Source: a virus
Direction: 5' to 3' (one strand)
DNA length: 64,000 bases
Virus record (IMG/VR): IMGVR_UViG_3300024999_000081
Span: 1-64,000 of that record
This document shows positions 33,401 through 41,749 of this stretch, piece by piece; within the stretch, counting starts at the first letter, position 1; each line of letters opens with the position of its first letter. The translations under genes were made by a program, and so were the position numbers. The notes under the pieces are model-generated. The model made no database searches, was not told the DNA's origin, and saw only the letters and a list, made by a program, of their open reading frames with translations.

Positions 33401-33628
33401 ATGCTTAATGTTTTAGAACTCAAACGATTATTATCTGACATCCCAGACAATGCAGTTATTTATATAGAAGCAGATCATGGACAACAATCAGAGCAAGCTG
33501 GAGATATATTAATATCAGATGATGAATTTGAAGATGGTGAAATACCTCATTATGGTGAAGATATTGGTTGGAAAGATATTTCTGAGTGCGATATAAGTTT
33601 AATTACTGCTGTATTGATTAGTTATTAA
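33401..33628 (+). CDS. conserved small phage protein (EADHGQQ motif)
   Basis: A 75-residue protein; site GAGAGGAG in the end of the previous gene. 'LNVLELKRLLSDIPDNAVIYIEADHGQQSEQAGDI' is typical of a small family in Gram-positive phages with unknown function. Acidic, one helix and a beta sheet. Confidence 0.7.
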   Translation: MLNVLELKRLLSDIPDNAVIYIEADHGQQSEQAGDILISDDEFEDGEIPHYGEDIGWKDISECDISLITAVLISY

Positions 33629-33662
33629 AGTCGAAAATAATTAAAAGAAAGTAGGAATAATA

Positions 33663-33935
33663 ATGAAAATGTTTAAAAAGAGTGTAGTAACCCCTTCCAT
33701 GATGATTGACAATGCAGTAGGTATTGTAGATAGTGCAGTAACCGCATTCAAAATTGCGGTTGCTAAAATAGATCAAGCCAATGAGATGTTAACTCAATCT
33801 AAAGAACAAAGCCAAGCAAAGATCGAAGCATTAGAACAAGAATTATTAAATCATAAACAAGTTAAAGAGGATGCTGAAGCAAAAATTAATTCACATTTAG
33901 AGTTAAGGGATAAATTAAGTCAATTTGTGATGTAA
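33663..33935 (+). CDS. coiled-coil protein
   Basis: A 90-residue protein: N-terminal 'MFKKSVVTPSMMIDNAVGIVDSAVTAF' followed by a long coiled coil (about 40-85). Proteins of this plan are common in phages, role unknown. Last gene before the 420-base leader region of the replication block. Confidence 0.65.
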   Translation: MKMFKKSVVTPSMMIDNAVGIVDSAVTAFKIAVAKIDQANEMLTQSKEQSQAKIEALEQELLNHKQVKEDAEAKINSHLELRDKLSQFVM

Positions 33936-34029
33936 AAATAACTACCTCAAGAAATTTTGATTTTATGGGGTTATTCCCAAAATGACAAAATATACAGGTT
34001 TTAAGTAAAAATCACTAAAATAGCCCTGT

Positions 34030-34050
34030 AACCGTTGCTACATAAGGGTT
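34030..34050 (+). repeat. TTGCTACA hairpin, third copy
   Basis: AACC-gttgctacataa-GGGTT, related to the elements at 11188 and 4982. It lies in the 33936-34232 gap, which otherwise holds only the promoter at 34155; I see no gene there. Confidence 0.4.
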
Positions 34051-34135
34051 TATGGTCATTAAATAGGCATAAATAATTATGTTATATATGGCATCCTTTG
34101 AAAGTGGAATTTTATCTGGTTTATGTTTTTGTTAG

Positions 34136-34183
34136 AAGTAATAAATAATATTTGTTGACATGGTTTTGGTTGTATGGTATAAT
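34136..34183 (+). promoter_or_regulatory. consensus promoter of the replication block
   Basis: TTGACA (34155-34160), 17 bases, TATAAT (34178-34183), preceded by an AT-rich element nearly identical to that at 21676. Transcription should start near 34190, giving a leader of about 165 bases before the ssDNA-binding-like gene. Confidence 0.8.
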
Positions 34184-34232
34184 TATTAAGTAGGTTAAAA
34201 ATAAATAATATTTTAGAGAAAGGACTGATTGG

Positions 34233-34304
34233 TTGAAGAATAAAGGTAATTGTTGGAAACCTGTCAAGAGAAGCAAACCGCCTCCTTCTTTCAATATATT
34301 TTAA
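34233..34304 (+). CDS. 23-residue leader peptide with Pro-Pro-Pro
   Basis: TTG 34233 lies 8 bases after GAAAGGA. The peptide is LKNKGNCWKPVKRSKPPPSF followed by NIF and a TAA at 34302. The codons for Pro-Pro-Ser-Phe-Asn-Ile are exactly the left arm of the hairpin 34283-34345, whose right arm holds the ribosome binding site of the next gene. A Pro-Pro-Pro run is a known cause of ribosome stalling (relieved by EF-P). This is the layout of translational attenuation; the peptide itself need not have a function. Confidence 0.65.
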   Translation: MKNKGNCWKPVKRSKPPPSFNIF

Positions 34305-34345
34305 TAGATCATGTGAATAATAAAATAAAAATATTGAAAGAAGGA
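34283..34345 (+). promoter_or_regulatory. 15-bp hairpin masking a ribosome binding site
   Basis: TCCTTCTTTCAATAT (34283-34297) is perfectly complementary to ATATTGAAAGAAGGA (34331-34345), which contains the AAAGAAGG site of the gene at 34355. The loop is 33 bases. A ribosome occupying the leader ORF would cover the left arm and free the site. Confidence 0.75.
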
Positions 34346-34354
34346 ATACATATA

Positions 34355-35602
34355 ATGGCAAAAGTTAAAGATGAACAATTAGGTCTAAAAAAAGGTAAAG
34401 CACAATTCCTACTCATCGGTGAAGCAAAAGTAAATGATTATACTTTCACAATGGATAAAGATACTACAAAATCAGATTGGGTTTGGAATCAAATGAATCT
34501 TGGTGTAGATTGTGGAAATGGAAATGTTATCTATTCAGATATGATGGGTGGTTACGGATCAGAAAGAGATAATGTAGTATATGTTCATGGTATAAAAGAA
34601 GTAGATGGTAAAAAACAAGAAGACTTTGATAATAAATTTACCATTGATTGGGACGATAGATTTGACGAAACAATTCTTGAATCTGTGGCAGACTCTTGTT
34701 TCATCAAAGTTGGTTTAGAAAAAGATACAAAAGATAAGACGTTCAAAAATAAATTTTTATCTGCCTATGATGCAATTCAATACATACAACAACATCTTGA
34801 AAATGGAATGGTAGTAAATGTTAAAGGAAAATTAAAATATCAAGCTTATAATGATAGTGTATCTATTAAGAAAGAAGTAAATTCTGTATTCTTATCAAAA
34901 GCAAAACCAGAAGAATATAAAGCAGTATTTACACAAACATTGCTTTGTGACGCAAATGCAGTTGGTAAATTAGATAGAGAAAAGGCATCATTTCCAATTA
35001 CAGGATATGTAGTTGATTATGTCGGTAAATACGATGGTAAAGAAATTAAGAAAACAGTTGCATTTACAAAGACATTTGAACTAGAAGTTGATAAGGCAAA
35101 ACCAGAAAATACAAAGAAACTTATTGCTAAATGTTTTGCTCCTGCTAAAAAAGGCACTCTTGTTGAAGTAACAGTAGAAGGAGAAATGCTTGAAGGGGCA
35201 AGTGTAGTAAGCATTACACTAGATGATCTTCCAGAGGATATTCGAGAACTTATTGAACTTAATGTTATCACAGAGGAAGAGGCTCTTAGTAAATGTGCAA
35301 TTGGTGGTAATAAAGAAAAAAGAATGCTTATTAAAAGACCTTTAATTACATTTGAAGGTGAAGGAGAAACAAAAGTTCCAATTTTGGCAATCAATAAAGA
35401 TAAATATAAAGAAAGTGATTTAGTTTTCCTTTCTCAATTTATTGAAGTTGAAGAAGAGAAGGAGGAAGAAACAGAAGATTTAGAAGAAAGTGTTACTGAG
35501 TTTGAAAAAGCATTAGATAAGAAAAAAGAAGATGATGATACTGAGGATGACGAAGAAATAGCAGTTGATGATGAAGCATGGATGAAATTGTTAGATGTAT
35601 AA
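34355..35602 (+). CDS. ssDNA-binding-like replication protein
   Basis: A 415-residue protein starting at ATG 34355 behind AAAGAAGG. It heads the replication block and has a conserved phage sequence ('LNLGVDCGNGN'-like region, 'YDAIQYIQQHLENG', 'VVNVKGKLKYQ') consistent with OB-type beta domains. The C-terminal 55 residues are highly acidic and end in DDEAWMKLLDV, like the protein-interaction tail of SSB proteins. It most likely binds single-stranded DNA at the fork, though I infer this from the tail and position, not from a diagnostic motif. Expression is probably controlled by the leader hairpin. Confidence 0.6.
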   Translation: MAKVKDEQLGLKKGKAQFLLIGEAKVNDYTFTMDKDTTKSDWVWNQMNLGVDCGNGNVIYSDMMGGYGSERDNVVYVHGIKEVDGKKQEDFDNKFTIDWDDRFDETILESVADSCFIKVGLEKDTKDKTFKNKFLSAYDAIQYIQQHLENGMVVNVKGKLKYQAYNDSVSIKKEVNSVFLSKAKPEEYKAVFTQTLLCDANAVGKLDREKASFPITGYVVDYVGKYDGKEIKKTVAFTKTFELEVDKAKPENTKKLIAKCFAPAKKGTLVEVTVEGEMLEGASVVSITLDDLPEDIRELIELNVITEEEALSKCAIGGNKEKRMLIKRPLITFEGEGETKVPILAINKDKYKESDLVFLSQFIEVEEEKEEETEDLEESVTEFEKALDKKKEDDDTEDDEEIAVDDEAWMKLLDV

Positions 35603-35636
35603 TTAATAATTGTATATTAATATTTTCACAGGATAA

Positions 35637-35661
35637 ATCAGGAGGTTAAATTCCTCCTGAT
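35637..35661 (+). repeat. 9-bp intergenic hairpin
   Basis: ATCAGGAGG (35637-35645) and CCTCCTGAT (35653-35661) form a perfect stem with a 7-base loop. The left arm looks like a binding site with no start codon. No U tract, so processing or stability is more likely than termination. Confidence 0.5.
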
Positions 35662-35713
35662 AATCACAATAATCATTTAAATAATAAAATAAATAATAAA
35701 GGGGATTAAATAA

Positions 35714-36694
35714 ATGGGATTTCAGAAAAAAGAAGAAGTATTAGCGTATGTAGGTGGTAAAGTATTAGCATTTGGGGCAACTGGGTCAGGAAAATCAACG
35801 TTTGCAGGTACATTTCCTAATATTAATTTAGTAGATAGTGAAGATGGTAATACATATTATCTTGAAAGTAATCCTAATATTATTGGAGTTATGCGTACAA
35901 CATCTGCATCTGAGGTTCAAGAAACATTAGATGAATTAAATGATGAGGAAGCATTAAAAGATTTTGATACTATTGCAATTGATAGTGGAACAAAATTATA
36001 TGAAAATATGCAAGCAGCGGCGTATGAAGTTGTTGAAAAAAGATCAAGAAAACAAATGAGAAAAGGTAAAGAAGTAGATATGGGAGACCTGGGTTTGGCT
36101 ACAAGAGATTGGGGTCATATTAAAAGATGGAATCAAGCTCTAAAAACAGCATATATTATATTTTCATCCCTCGGCAAGTGGGTAGTTGAAATTGCTCATC
36201 AAAAAGATATTTTCGATGATCCATCTTCTCTTAATAAAAAGAAAATTGGAGAAGCACCGGATTTAGCTAAGAAGGCAGAACATGATTTTGATATTGTACT
36301 TCAAATGTTTACTAAAGAAGATAAAGATGGTAATGTAACTTACTTTGGTAAAATTTATAAAGATAGAACTGGAGTAACCAAAAAAGGAGAGATCATTGAA
36401 AATCCTTCTTTTGAAATTTGGAGAGCAAAATGGGAAAGCACAAAGAAATTTGGAGTTAAAAAAGCATTAGACTTATCAGTAGGGGTAAGTAAAGACACTG
36501 AATTTATGGAAGCAGAAGATGAACAAGCAGAAGATGTTGCTAACCAAATTAAAGCATTACTAAAAACTAGTTCTGAAGAAAATCAAAAGAAGATTGGAAA
36601 GAAAATTAGAGACTTAGAAATCAATATCAAAGATTTAGTTAATAATGATATTGAAAAATTGAATCAAGTGTTAGAATTCGCCGAAATGCTGTAA
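35714..36694 (+). CDS. RecA-like AAA ATPase (Sak4-like)
   Basis: A 326-residue ATPase with Walker A 'FGATGSGKST' (about 20-28) and Walker B 'DTIAIDSGTK' (about 80-90). Layout and length match phage RecA-like ATPases of the AAA_24/Sak4 group, which promote single-strand annealing and recombination together with an SSB. It lies next to the ssDNA-binding-like gene, as usual for this family. The C-terminal 80 residues are charged and helical, unlike the core. Confidence 0.8.
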   Translation: MGFQKKEEVLAYVGGKVLAFGATGSGKSTFAGTFPNINLVDSEDGNTYYLESNPNIIGVMRTTSASEVQETLDELNDEEALKDFDTIAIDSGTKLYENMQAAAYEVVEKRSRKQMRKGKEVDMGDLGLATRDWGHIKRWNQALKTAYIIFSSLGKWVVEIAHQKDIFDDPSSLNKKKIGEAPDLAKKAEHDFDIVLQMFTKEDKDGNVTYFGKIYKDRTGVTKKGEIIENPSFEIWRAKWESTKKFGVKKALDLSVGVSKDTEFMEAEDEQAEDVANQIKALLKTSSEENQKKIGKKIRDLEINIKDLVNNDIEKLNQVLEFAEML

Positions 36695-36713
36695 AGATAC
36701 ACATATCTGATGA

Positions 36714-36754
36714 ATTAATAGGGATTATTGAACCAACCAATAATCCCTATTAAT
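36714..36754 (+). repeat. 17-bp perfect hairpin
   Basis: ATTAATAGGGATTATTG (36714-36730) and CAATAATCCCTATTAAT (36738-36754) with a 7-base loop. It is the strongest stem in the replication block; no U tract follows. It could be an RNase III site or partial attenuator between the ATPase and the helicase genes. Confidence 0.6.
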
Positions 36755-36780
36755 ATCAAATTAATATTTGAGGTGATCAA

Positions 36781-37251
36781 ATGGAAGAGAAAATAACTAA
36801 AAAACAAGAGCAAGTCGAATGGTTAGAAATGTGTTCCTATATTTTTAAAGAAGTATTACAGTATGAAGAAGGTAAAAAATTTCCAAAATACTTAGCATTG
36901 AGGTTAAGGGGTTTACATGAAGGAAAGTTTATGGCAAATACAAAACAAAAACCACAAGCAAGTTATGATTATAAACTTATACTACTAACCTTTAAATTTT
37001 GTAAATATAGTATTCTTCAATATTTAGGCCCAAGCAGAGAGAAGATTAAAGATGAACGGCATTTAATAAATACCATAATGAGTTTTGTAGAAAATGAAAT
37101 AAATAATGTTGTATCAAGATTAAAAAATTCTAAGAAGGCAGAAGAAAAAACTATGAACATTGAATTAAATAATCAAGTACATGAAGGAGCTGAATATAAA
37201 CCAAAATCAAAAGATAAAAAGATTGATAAGGAATTGGAGGAATTATGGTAA
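36781..37251 (+). CDS. conserved phage replication-block protein
   Basis: A 156-residue basic helical protein immediately upstream of the DnaB-type helicase. 'LALRLRGLHEGKFMANTKQK' and 'LILLTFKFCKYSIL' are conserved in phages in this same position. By location it could be a helicase loader or accessory factor, but there is no ATPase motif. ATG 36781 is preceded by GAGGTG. Confidence 0.65.
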   Translation: MEEKITKKQEQVEWLEMCSYIFKEVLQYEEGKKFPKYLALRLRGLHEGKFMANTKQKPQASYDYKLILLTFKFCKYSILQYLGPSREKIKDERHLINTIMSFVENEINNVVSRLKNSKKAEEKTMNIELNNQVHEGAEYKPKSKDKKIDKELEELW

Positions 37252-38781
37252 ATGGTTGTTGCTACAAAAACAAAGACAAAAACTACTGTTGCTAAAAAAG
37301 AAATAAGTCCTTATGAACAATTACTTATTGATGCTGTAAAAAAAGTAAAAGAGTTTAAATTATCAGCAGAAGCCAATATAACGTCTATATTTTTTAAGAA
37401 TCCAGAACTAATTTATTCTTATGATAATTTAACATTGCAAGATTTCTCCAATAATGAATGGAAAGTATTATTTACAATTGCTCACGATATTATCAAAAAA
37501 GAAAAGAAACAATCTTTAGATGAAATCACAGTTGGTTTATATCTTGAGAAACATGCTAAATTAAAGGTTAAATATGAGGACTATGGTGGATATGATACTA
37601 TTGAAAAAGCTAAAGAATATATAAAAGAAGAAAATATTAATGGATACGTAGATGAATTACATAAATGGAATGCAGTTTTAGGATTATTAAAAGCTAAATT
37701 TCCTGTATATGATCAACTTAGTAAATTTGCAGATATGAACGTAGAAGAGATATATGCTTATTATGAAACACACCTTAATCATATATTTATTAATGCGGAA
37801 GGAGATGTTACAAGTTACAATATAGCAGATGATATTGATAGTCTAATTGAAGAACTAAATGAAGGATTAGCTGTTGGATTACCTTATTATAATTTACCAA
37901 TGTTAACAAAAGAAACAGGAGGTATGTTATGTGGGAACATTACTCTAATAGGGGGATTATCAAATGTAGGTAAAACAACTTTTGCTAGAAATGCGATTCT
38001 TCAAAGTATCATTGATACTAATGAAAAGATAGTAATTATGTTAAACGAAGATGGTCTAAAGAAGTGGCAGCGCGAAATAATTGTGTATATTGCCAATAAT
38101 ATATTCAAATACGAATTGCAAAAATATATTGTTAGAGATGGCAAATATTCAGAAGAAGTAAAAGAAATATTATATAAAAGTGCTAATTGGTTAAAACAAC
38201 AAAAAGATGCAAAGTTAATTACTATTATACCTTTTAAAAGATGGTCTTCTGCGAATGCAATTAAAATAATGAAAAAATTCTCAAGCTTGAATGTTTATCA
38301 TTACATGATTGATACCTTCAAAAATGATGCAGGTAACGTACAAGATAATGCATGGTTGAGTATGATGCAAAGTATGGTAGATTTATATGATATCGTAAAA
38401 CCAGATGTAAAAAATCTACATCTAACCGCAACTTTTCAATTAGAAAAAGGTAAAACGGCAAGGCAAAGATACTACTCTCAGGATAACGTTGGATTGGCTA
38501 AGAACATTATTGATCCTGTTTCTACATGTCTTATGATTAGGAATTTATTTGAAGATGAATATCCTGATGGAAAGAATGCTTTAAAAGTATATAGATTAGA
38601 AGGTAAAAGGGGGTTAACGAAGATACCTGTAATATTAAATAAAGATAAAAATTATCAACTAATATTCATAGTTAAAAACAGAGAGGGTTCGGCAAATACA
38701 TTTCAGATTGTTATTGAACATAATTTATCGCAAAATACATTAAAAGAAATTGGAATTACCTCCGTACCAGTTGATTTTTGA
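37252..38781 (+). CDS. DnaB-type replicative helicase
   Basis: A 509-residue protein starting directly after the previous TAA. The N-terminal DnaB domain (about 20-165) is followed by the RecA-like core: Walker A 'GGLSNVGKTTF' (about 234-244), Walker B 'YMIDT' (about 360) and 'LTATFQLEKGKTARQRYYSQDNVGLA' in place of the usual arginine-finger region. It unwinds DNA 5' to 3' at the fork and works with the primase encoded next. The C-terminus is shorter and more variable than in DnaB. Confidence 0.85.
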   Translation: MVVATKTKTKTTVAKKEISPYEQLLIDAVKKVKEFKLSAEANITSIFFKNPELIYSYDNLTLQDFSNNEWKVLFTIAHDIIKKEKKQSLDEITVGLYLEKHAKLKVKYEDYGGYDTIEKAKEYIKEENINGYVDELHKWNAVLGLLKAKFPVYDQLSKFADMNVEEIYAYYETHLNHIFINAEGDVTSYNIADDIDSLIEELNEGLAVGLPYYNLPMLTKETGGMLCGNITLIGGLSNVGKTTFARNAILQSIIDTNEKIVIMLNEDGLKKWQREIIVYIANNIFKYELQKYIVRDGKYSEEVKEILYKSANWLKQQKDAKLITIIPFKRWSSANAIKIMKKFSSLNVYHYMIDTFKNDAGNVQDNAWLSMMQSMVDLYDIVKPDVKNLHLTATFQLEKGKTARQRYYSQDNVGLAKNIIDPVSTCLMIRNLFEDEYPDGKNALKVYRLEGKRGLTKIPVILNKDKNYQLIFIVKNREGSANTFQIVIEHNLSQNTLKEIGITSVPVDF

Positions 38782-38807
38782 TAATGGAAGTAGGTGAAAA
38801 TAATTGA

Positions 38808-39848
38808 ATGACCTCTATTGAATTAAAACAATACATATTAGATAATAATAAACTACAAGAAATACTAAAATCCCTAGATTGTCATGGTATTAAGGAATAC
38901 ACCAAAGAATTAAGATGTGGATTGCCCAATCATACATCTAATAATAATATTGCAATAAATAAAGAAACGTTATCTACTAAAATATTTCAATCTGATAGTG
39001 AAATAATAAGAGGTGATCTGCTAACTTTAGTTATGACAATAAAAAATATTTCATTTCCAGAAGCAAATAAATATTTACATAAGTTACTTGGCTTAGAGTA
39101 CAAATTTAAAATAAAAGAAGATAAATCTGATAAAAAAGATCCATTGAACGTATTCAAGAAAGTTAAAAGAAAAAGATGTGTTGTTAATCTAGATGACATT
39201 GAGTTGTATGATGAAGGAATTATTAAAGAGTACATTCCATTACCTCACATTGATTGGATAAGAACAGATGGTATTCTACCATTTACATGTGAATTATTTA
39301 AAGTTGGTTATAGTGCAGATAAGAGAAGAATTACACTTCCTTGGCGTATATGGTATGGGGAAGAAAATGATTTTGCGGGTGTGATAGGGCGTACAACCAT
39401 AAAGGAATATTCCATGTTGGATATCCCTAAATATTTTCCATTGAAGAAGTTTCCTAAATCAATGCATTTATATGGATTACAAGAAAATTACAAAACAATT
39501 CAAGAGGCAGGTTATGTTTTGGTTTACGAATCTGAAAAATCAACATTAAAAAGACACAGTAGAAAAGATGGTACTGGAGTATCTATTGGTTCTCATTGTC
39601 TAAGCGAAGAGCAAGTAAAAATATTGATTGGATTGAACGTATCTGTGATTATAGCTTATGACAAAGATGTATCTTTACAATATATTCGTTCTGAATGTGA
39701 AAAATTTAAATTTATTAGACCAATATATTTTATATATGATAAATATGATTTGCTTGAAGATAAAATGAGTCCGGCAGACGCAAGTAATACTATTTTTAAT
39801 TATTTATTAAAACATAAAATAAAATATGATAAATCTGAACATAAATAA
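38808..39848 (+). CDS. DnaG-type DNA primase
   Basis: A 346-residue protein. The N-terminal part has a CHC2-like zinc site (C at LDCHG, then C-G-L-P-N-H, about residues 24-45). The TOPRIM domain shows the catalytic Glu in 'VLVYESEKST' (about 244-253) and the metal pair in 'IIAYDKDVS' (about 284-292). It makes RNA primers. It is shorter than cellular DnaG and lacks the helicase-binding domain. Its end overlaps the upstream frame of the HNH gene. Confidence 0.8.
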   Translation: MTSIELKQYILDNNKLQEILKSLDCHGIKEYTKELRCGLPNHTSNNNIAINKETLSTKIFQSDSEIIRGDLLTLVMTIKNISFPEANKYLHKLLGLEYKFKIKEDKSDKKDPLNVFKKVKRKRCVVNLDDIELYDEGIIKEYIPLPHIDWIRTDGILPFTCELFKVGYSADKRRITLPWRIWYGEENDFAGVIGRTTIKEYSMLDIPKYFPLKKFPKSMHLYGLQENYKTIQEAGYVLVYESEKSTLKRHSRKDGTGVSIGSHCLSEEQVKILIGLNVSVIIAYDKDVSLQYIRSECEKFKFIRPIYFIYDKYDLLEDKMSPADASNTIFNYLLKHKIKYDKSEHK

Positions 39849-39873
39849 TATACGAAAGAAGATTGATATAACA

Positions 39874-40566
39874 ATGAATAAAAAATTAGATGTTGAGTTA
39901 AAAGTTAATAAAAGTAAAAAATATATAAATGATTCAATATGGGAAACTAATAATTTTGGTAAGATTAAAATAATTGGTAAAATTGATAAATCACATTATC
40001 TAGTAGAATTTATAGATGATGGAACACAGGTAATCACTCAAGGAGGTTCTATTTGTGGTAAGACAGTTAAAAATCCATATTATCCATTAATTTATAATAT
40101 TGCATGTCTAGGAAGGATATCTCAATATCATTTTTTACATAAAAGATGGGAAAGTATGATAATGAGAATTTATGATAAAAATTGCAAAGCATATAAAAAT
40201 TACGGAGGAAGAAATATAGATATTGATTCAGAATTATTATGTTTTGAAAATTATGTTGAATATATTTCATCATTAAATAATTATAATGATTTAGTAAATA
40301 ATAAGAGAAAATATGATATTGATAGAATAAATAATGATGAAGGATATAAAAAAGGAAATATAAGGATAGCTACTCATTCTATAAATCAAAGAAATACTAG
40401 AAGTAATAATATTATTAAAATGAGTAAAGATAATGTAATCATAGATGAAGATATTATTATAAGATTAGTAGAAAAATATCCTCAATATGATTTAAGACAA
40501 GGTGGAATTAGTTTTGTCGTTAATGGAAATCAAAAATCACATAGGGTTTTACTTTTGAAAAAGTAG
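39874..40566 (+). CDS. HNH homing endonuclease, free-standing
   Basis: A 230-residue protein with the phage HNH layout: 'RWESMIMRIYDKNCKAYKNYGGR', 'FENYV', then 'YDIDRINNDEGYKKGNIRIAT' (about 150-172) carrying the catalytic HNH/N region and an N-rich tail. Such enzymes are selfish elements inserted between genes; it sits between primase and nuclease genes. A weak site (CGAAAGAAG) lies 14 bases upstream of ATG 39874. Confidence 0.8.
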   Translation: MNKKLDVELKVNKSKKYINDSIWETNNFGKIKIIGKIDKSHYLVEFIDDGTQVITQGGSICGKTVKNPYYPLIYNIACLGRISQYHFLHKRWESMIMRIYDKNCKAYKNYGGRNIDIDSELLCFENYVEYISSLNNYNDLVNNKRKYDIDRINNDEGYKKGNIRIATHSINQRNTRSNNIIKMSKDNVIIDEDIIIRLVEKYPQYDLRQGGISFVVNGNQKSHRVLLLKK

Positions 40567-40583
40567 AAAAGGAGATAAAATAA

Positions 40584-41738
40584 ATGAGAAAACAATTTGA
40601 AGAAATTAAATTAATAGCAAATAAATTAGATTGTGATGAGATTTACTCATGGTCAAAATATAATCAATATAAAGGAGATCCTTATACTTTTTACCTTAAA
40701 TACATCCTTAAAATCCCAGAGGATAGAAAGGATTCAATATATGGAGTATTAGGAAATGCTTCACATGATATATTAGAGAAATATTATAATAAAGAAATAT
40801 CATACACAGATATGATAGAAATATTTGAAGAAAAATTATTTGAATTTACTATTGGTAATCTAAAATATGATAGAAGTGATGAAGAAAAAAATAAAAAGAT
40901 AGGAAATAAATATGAATCATGTATGAGACACTTCTTTAAAAATCATCAACGAATACCTAATAAATTGAAATTAGAAGTATTTGTTCCCATAAAGATAAAT
41001 AATATATTAATTCAAGCTTATATAGATGCTATACATATGGAAAAAAGAGAAGATAAAGATATTTGCATAATTACAGATTGGAAAACAAGCTCTTTATATA
41101 AAGGGAAAAAGGTATTAAAGGAGCGTGGTCAGTTATTACTTTATAGTTATGGCGTTCACAAAAAACTAAACATACCAATGGATCAAATTATAGCTAGATG
41201 GGCGTTCCTTAAATATGTAGAAGTAGAATGTATGCAAGCAAATGGAAAATTAAAAAGTCGCATTATTGAAAGGAATTCCATAGGAAGTAGTTTATCGTCA
41301 AATGCTAAAATGTGGTTAAAGAAATTAGATAGTAAATTTTCAGAAGAACAAATTGATGATTATCTTAGTCAAATGGTAGTTGATAATTCTATAGATTGTT
41401 TGCCAGATGATGTTAAGAGTAAATTTGTAGTGAAAGATTGCTATGTTGAAATATCTTTAGATGATGAATCTATTCAAGAATTATTAGATGATATCGTGAA
41501 GACTGTTGAAGAGATTAAGCAAAAACAAGAAGAGTATAAATTAACATTGGATAATAAAATATGGTGGCAAGATGTTACTGATACAGAGAGTTATTTCTTG
41601 GCGAATTTAAATGGGTATTCGTCAGCGATTCATAAACCATATAGAGAATACCTTGATGCCTTGGGGATGTTTAAGGATAAAGAAAATAGTAAAGTTGATG
41701 AAAATGATCTTTCTTGGATGGAAGGACTTATGGATTAG
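40584..41738 (+). CDS. PD-(D/E)XK nuclease, Cas4/RecB-like
   Basis: A 384-residue protein. Motifs: N-terminal 'SWSKYNQYKGDPYTFYLKYI', 'LGNASHDILEKYY' (about 53-66), 'IQAYIDAI' and the core 'IITDWKTSSLYKG' (about 165-178, D-x-K), followed by 'RGQLLLYSYG', the typical Q-motif helix. It probably degrades or trims DNA ends, as in phage recombination and in RecB/Cas4 families. A four-Cys Fe-S cluster is not evident. Good site AAAGGAG. Confidence 0.8.
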   Translation: MRKQFEEIKLIANKLDCDEIYSWSKYNQYKGDPYTFYLKYILKIPEDRKDSIYGVLGNASHDILEKYYNKEISYTDMIEIFEEKLFEFTIGNLKYDRSDEEKNKKIGNKYESCMRHFFKNHQRIPNKLKLEVFVPIKINNILIQAYIDAIHMEKREDKDICIITDWKTSSLYKGKKVLKERGQLLLYSYGVHKKLNIPMDQIIARWAFLKYVEVECMQANGKLKSRIIERNSIGSSLSSNAKMWLKKLDSKFSEEQIDDYLSQMVVDNSIDCLPDDVKSKFVVKDCYVEISLDDESIQELLDDIVKTVEEIKQKQEEYKLTLDNKIWWQDVTDTESYFLANLNGYSSAIHKPYREYLDALGMFKDKENSKVDENDLSWMEGLMD

Positions 41739-41749
41739 GAGGAATGAGT

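Noticed and set aside
35017-35394. Minus-strand ORF of 125 codons inside the ssDNA-binding-like gene
   Set aside because: It is a mirror of a strongly coding plus-strand gene, has low-complexity Ser/Leu composition and no binding site.
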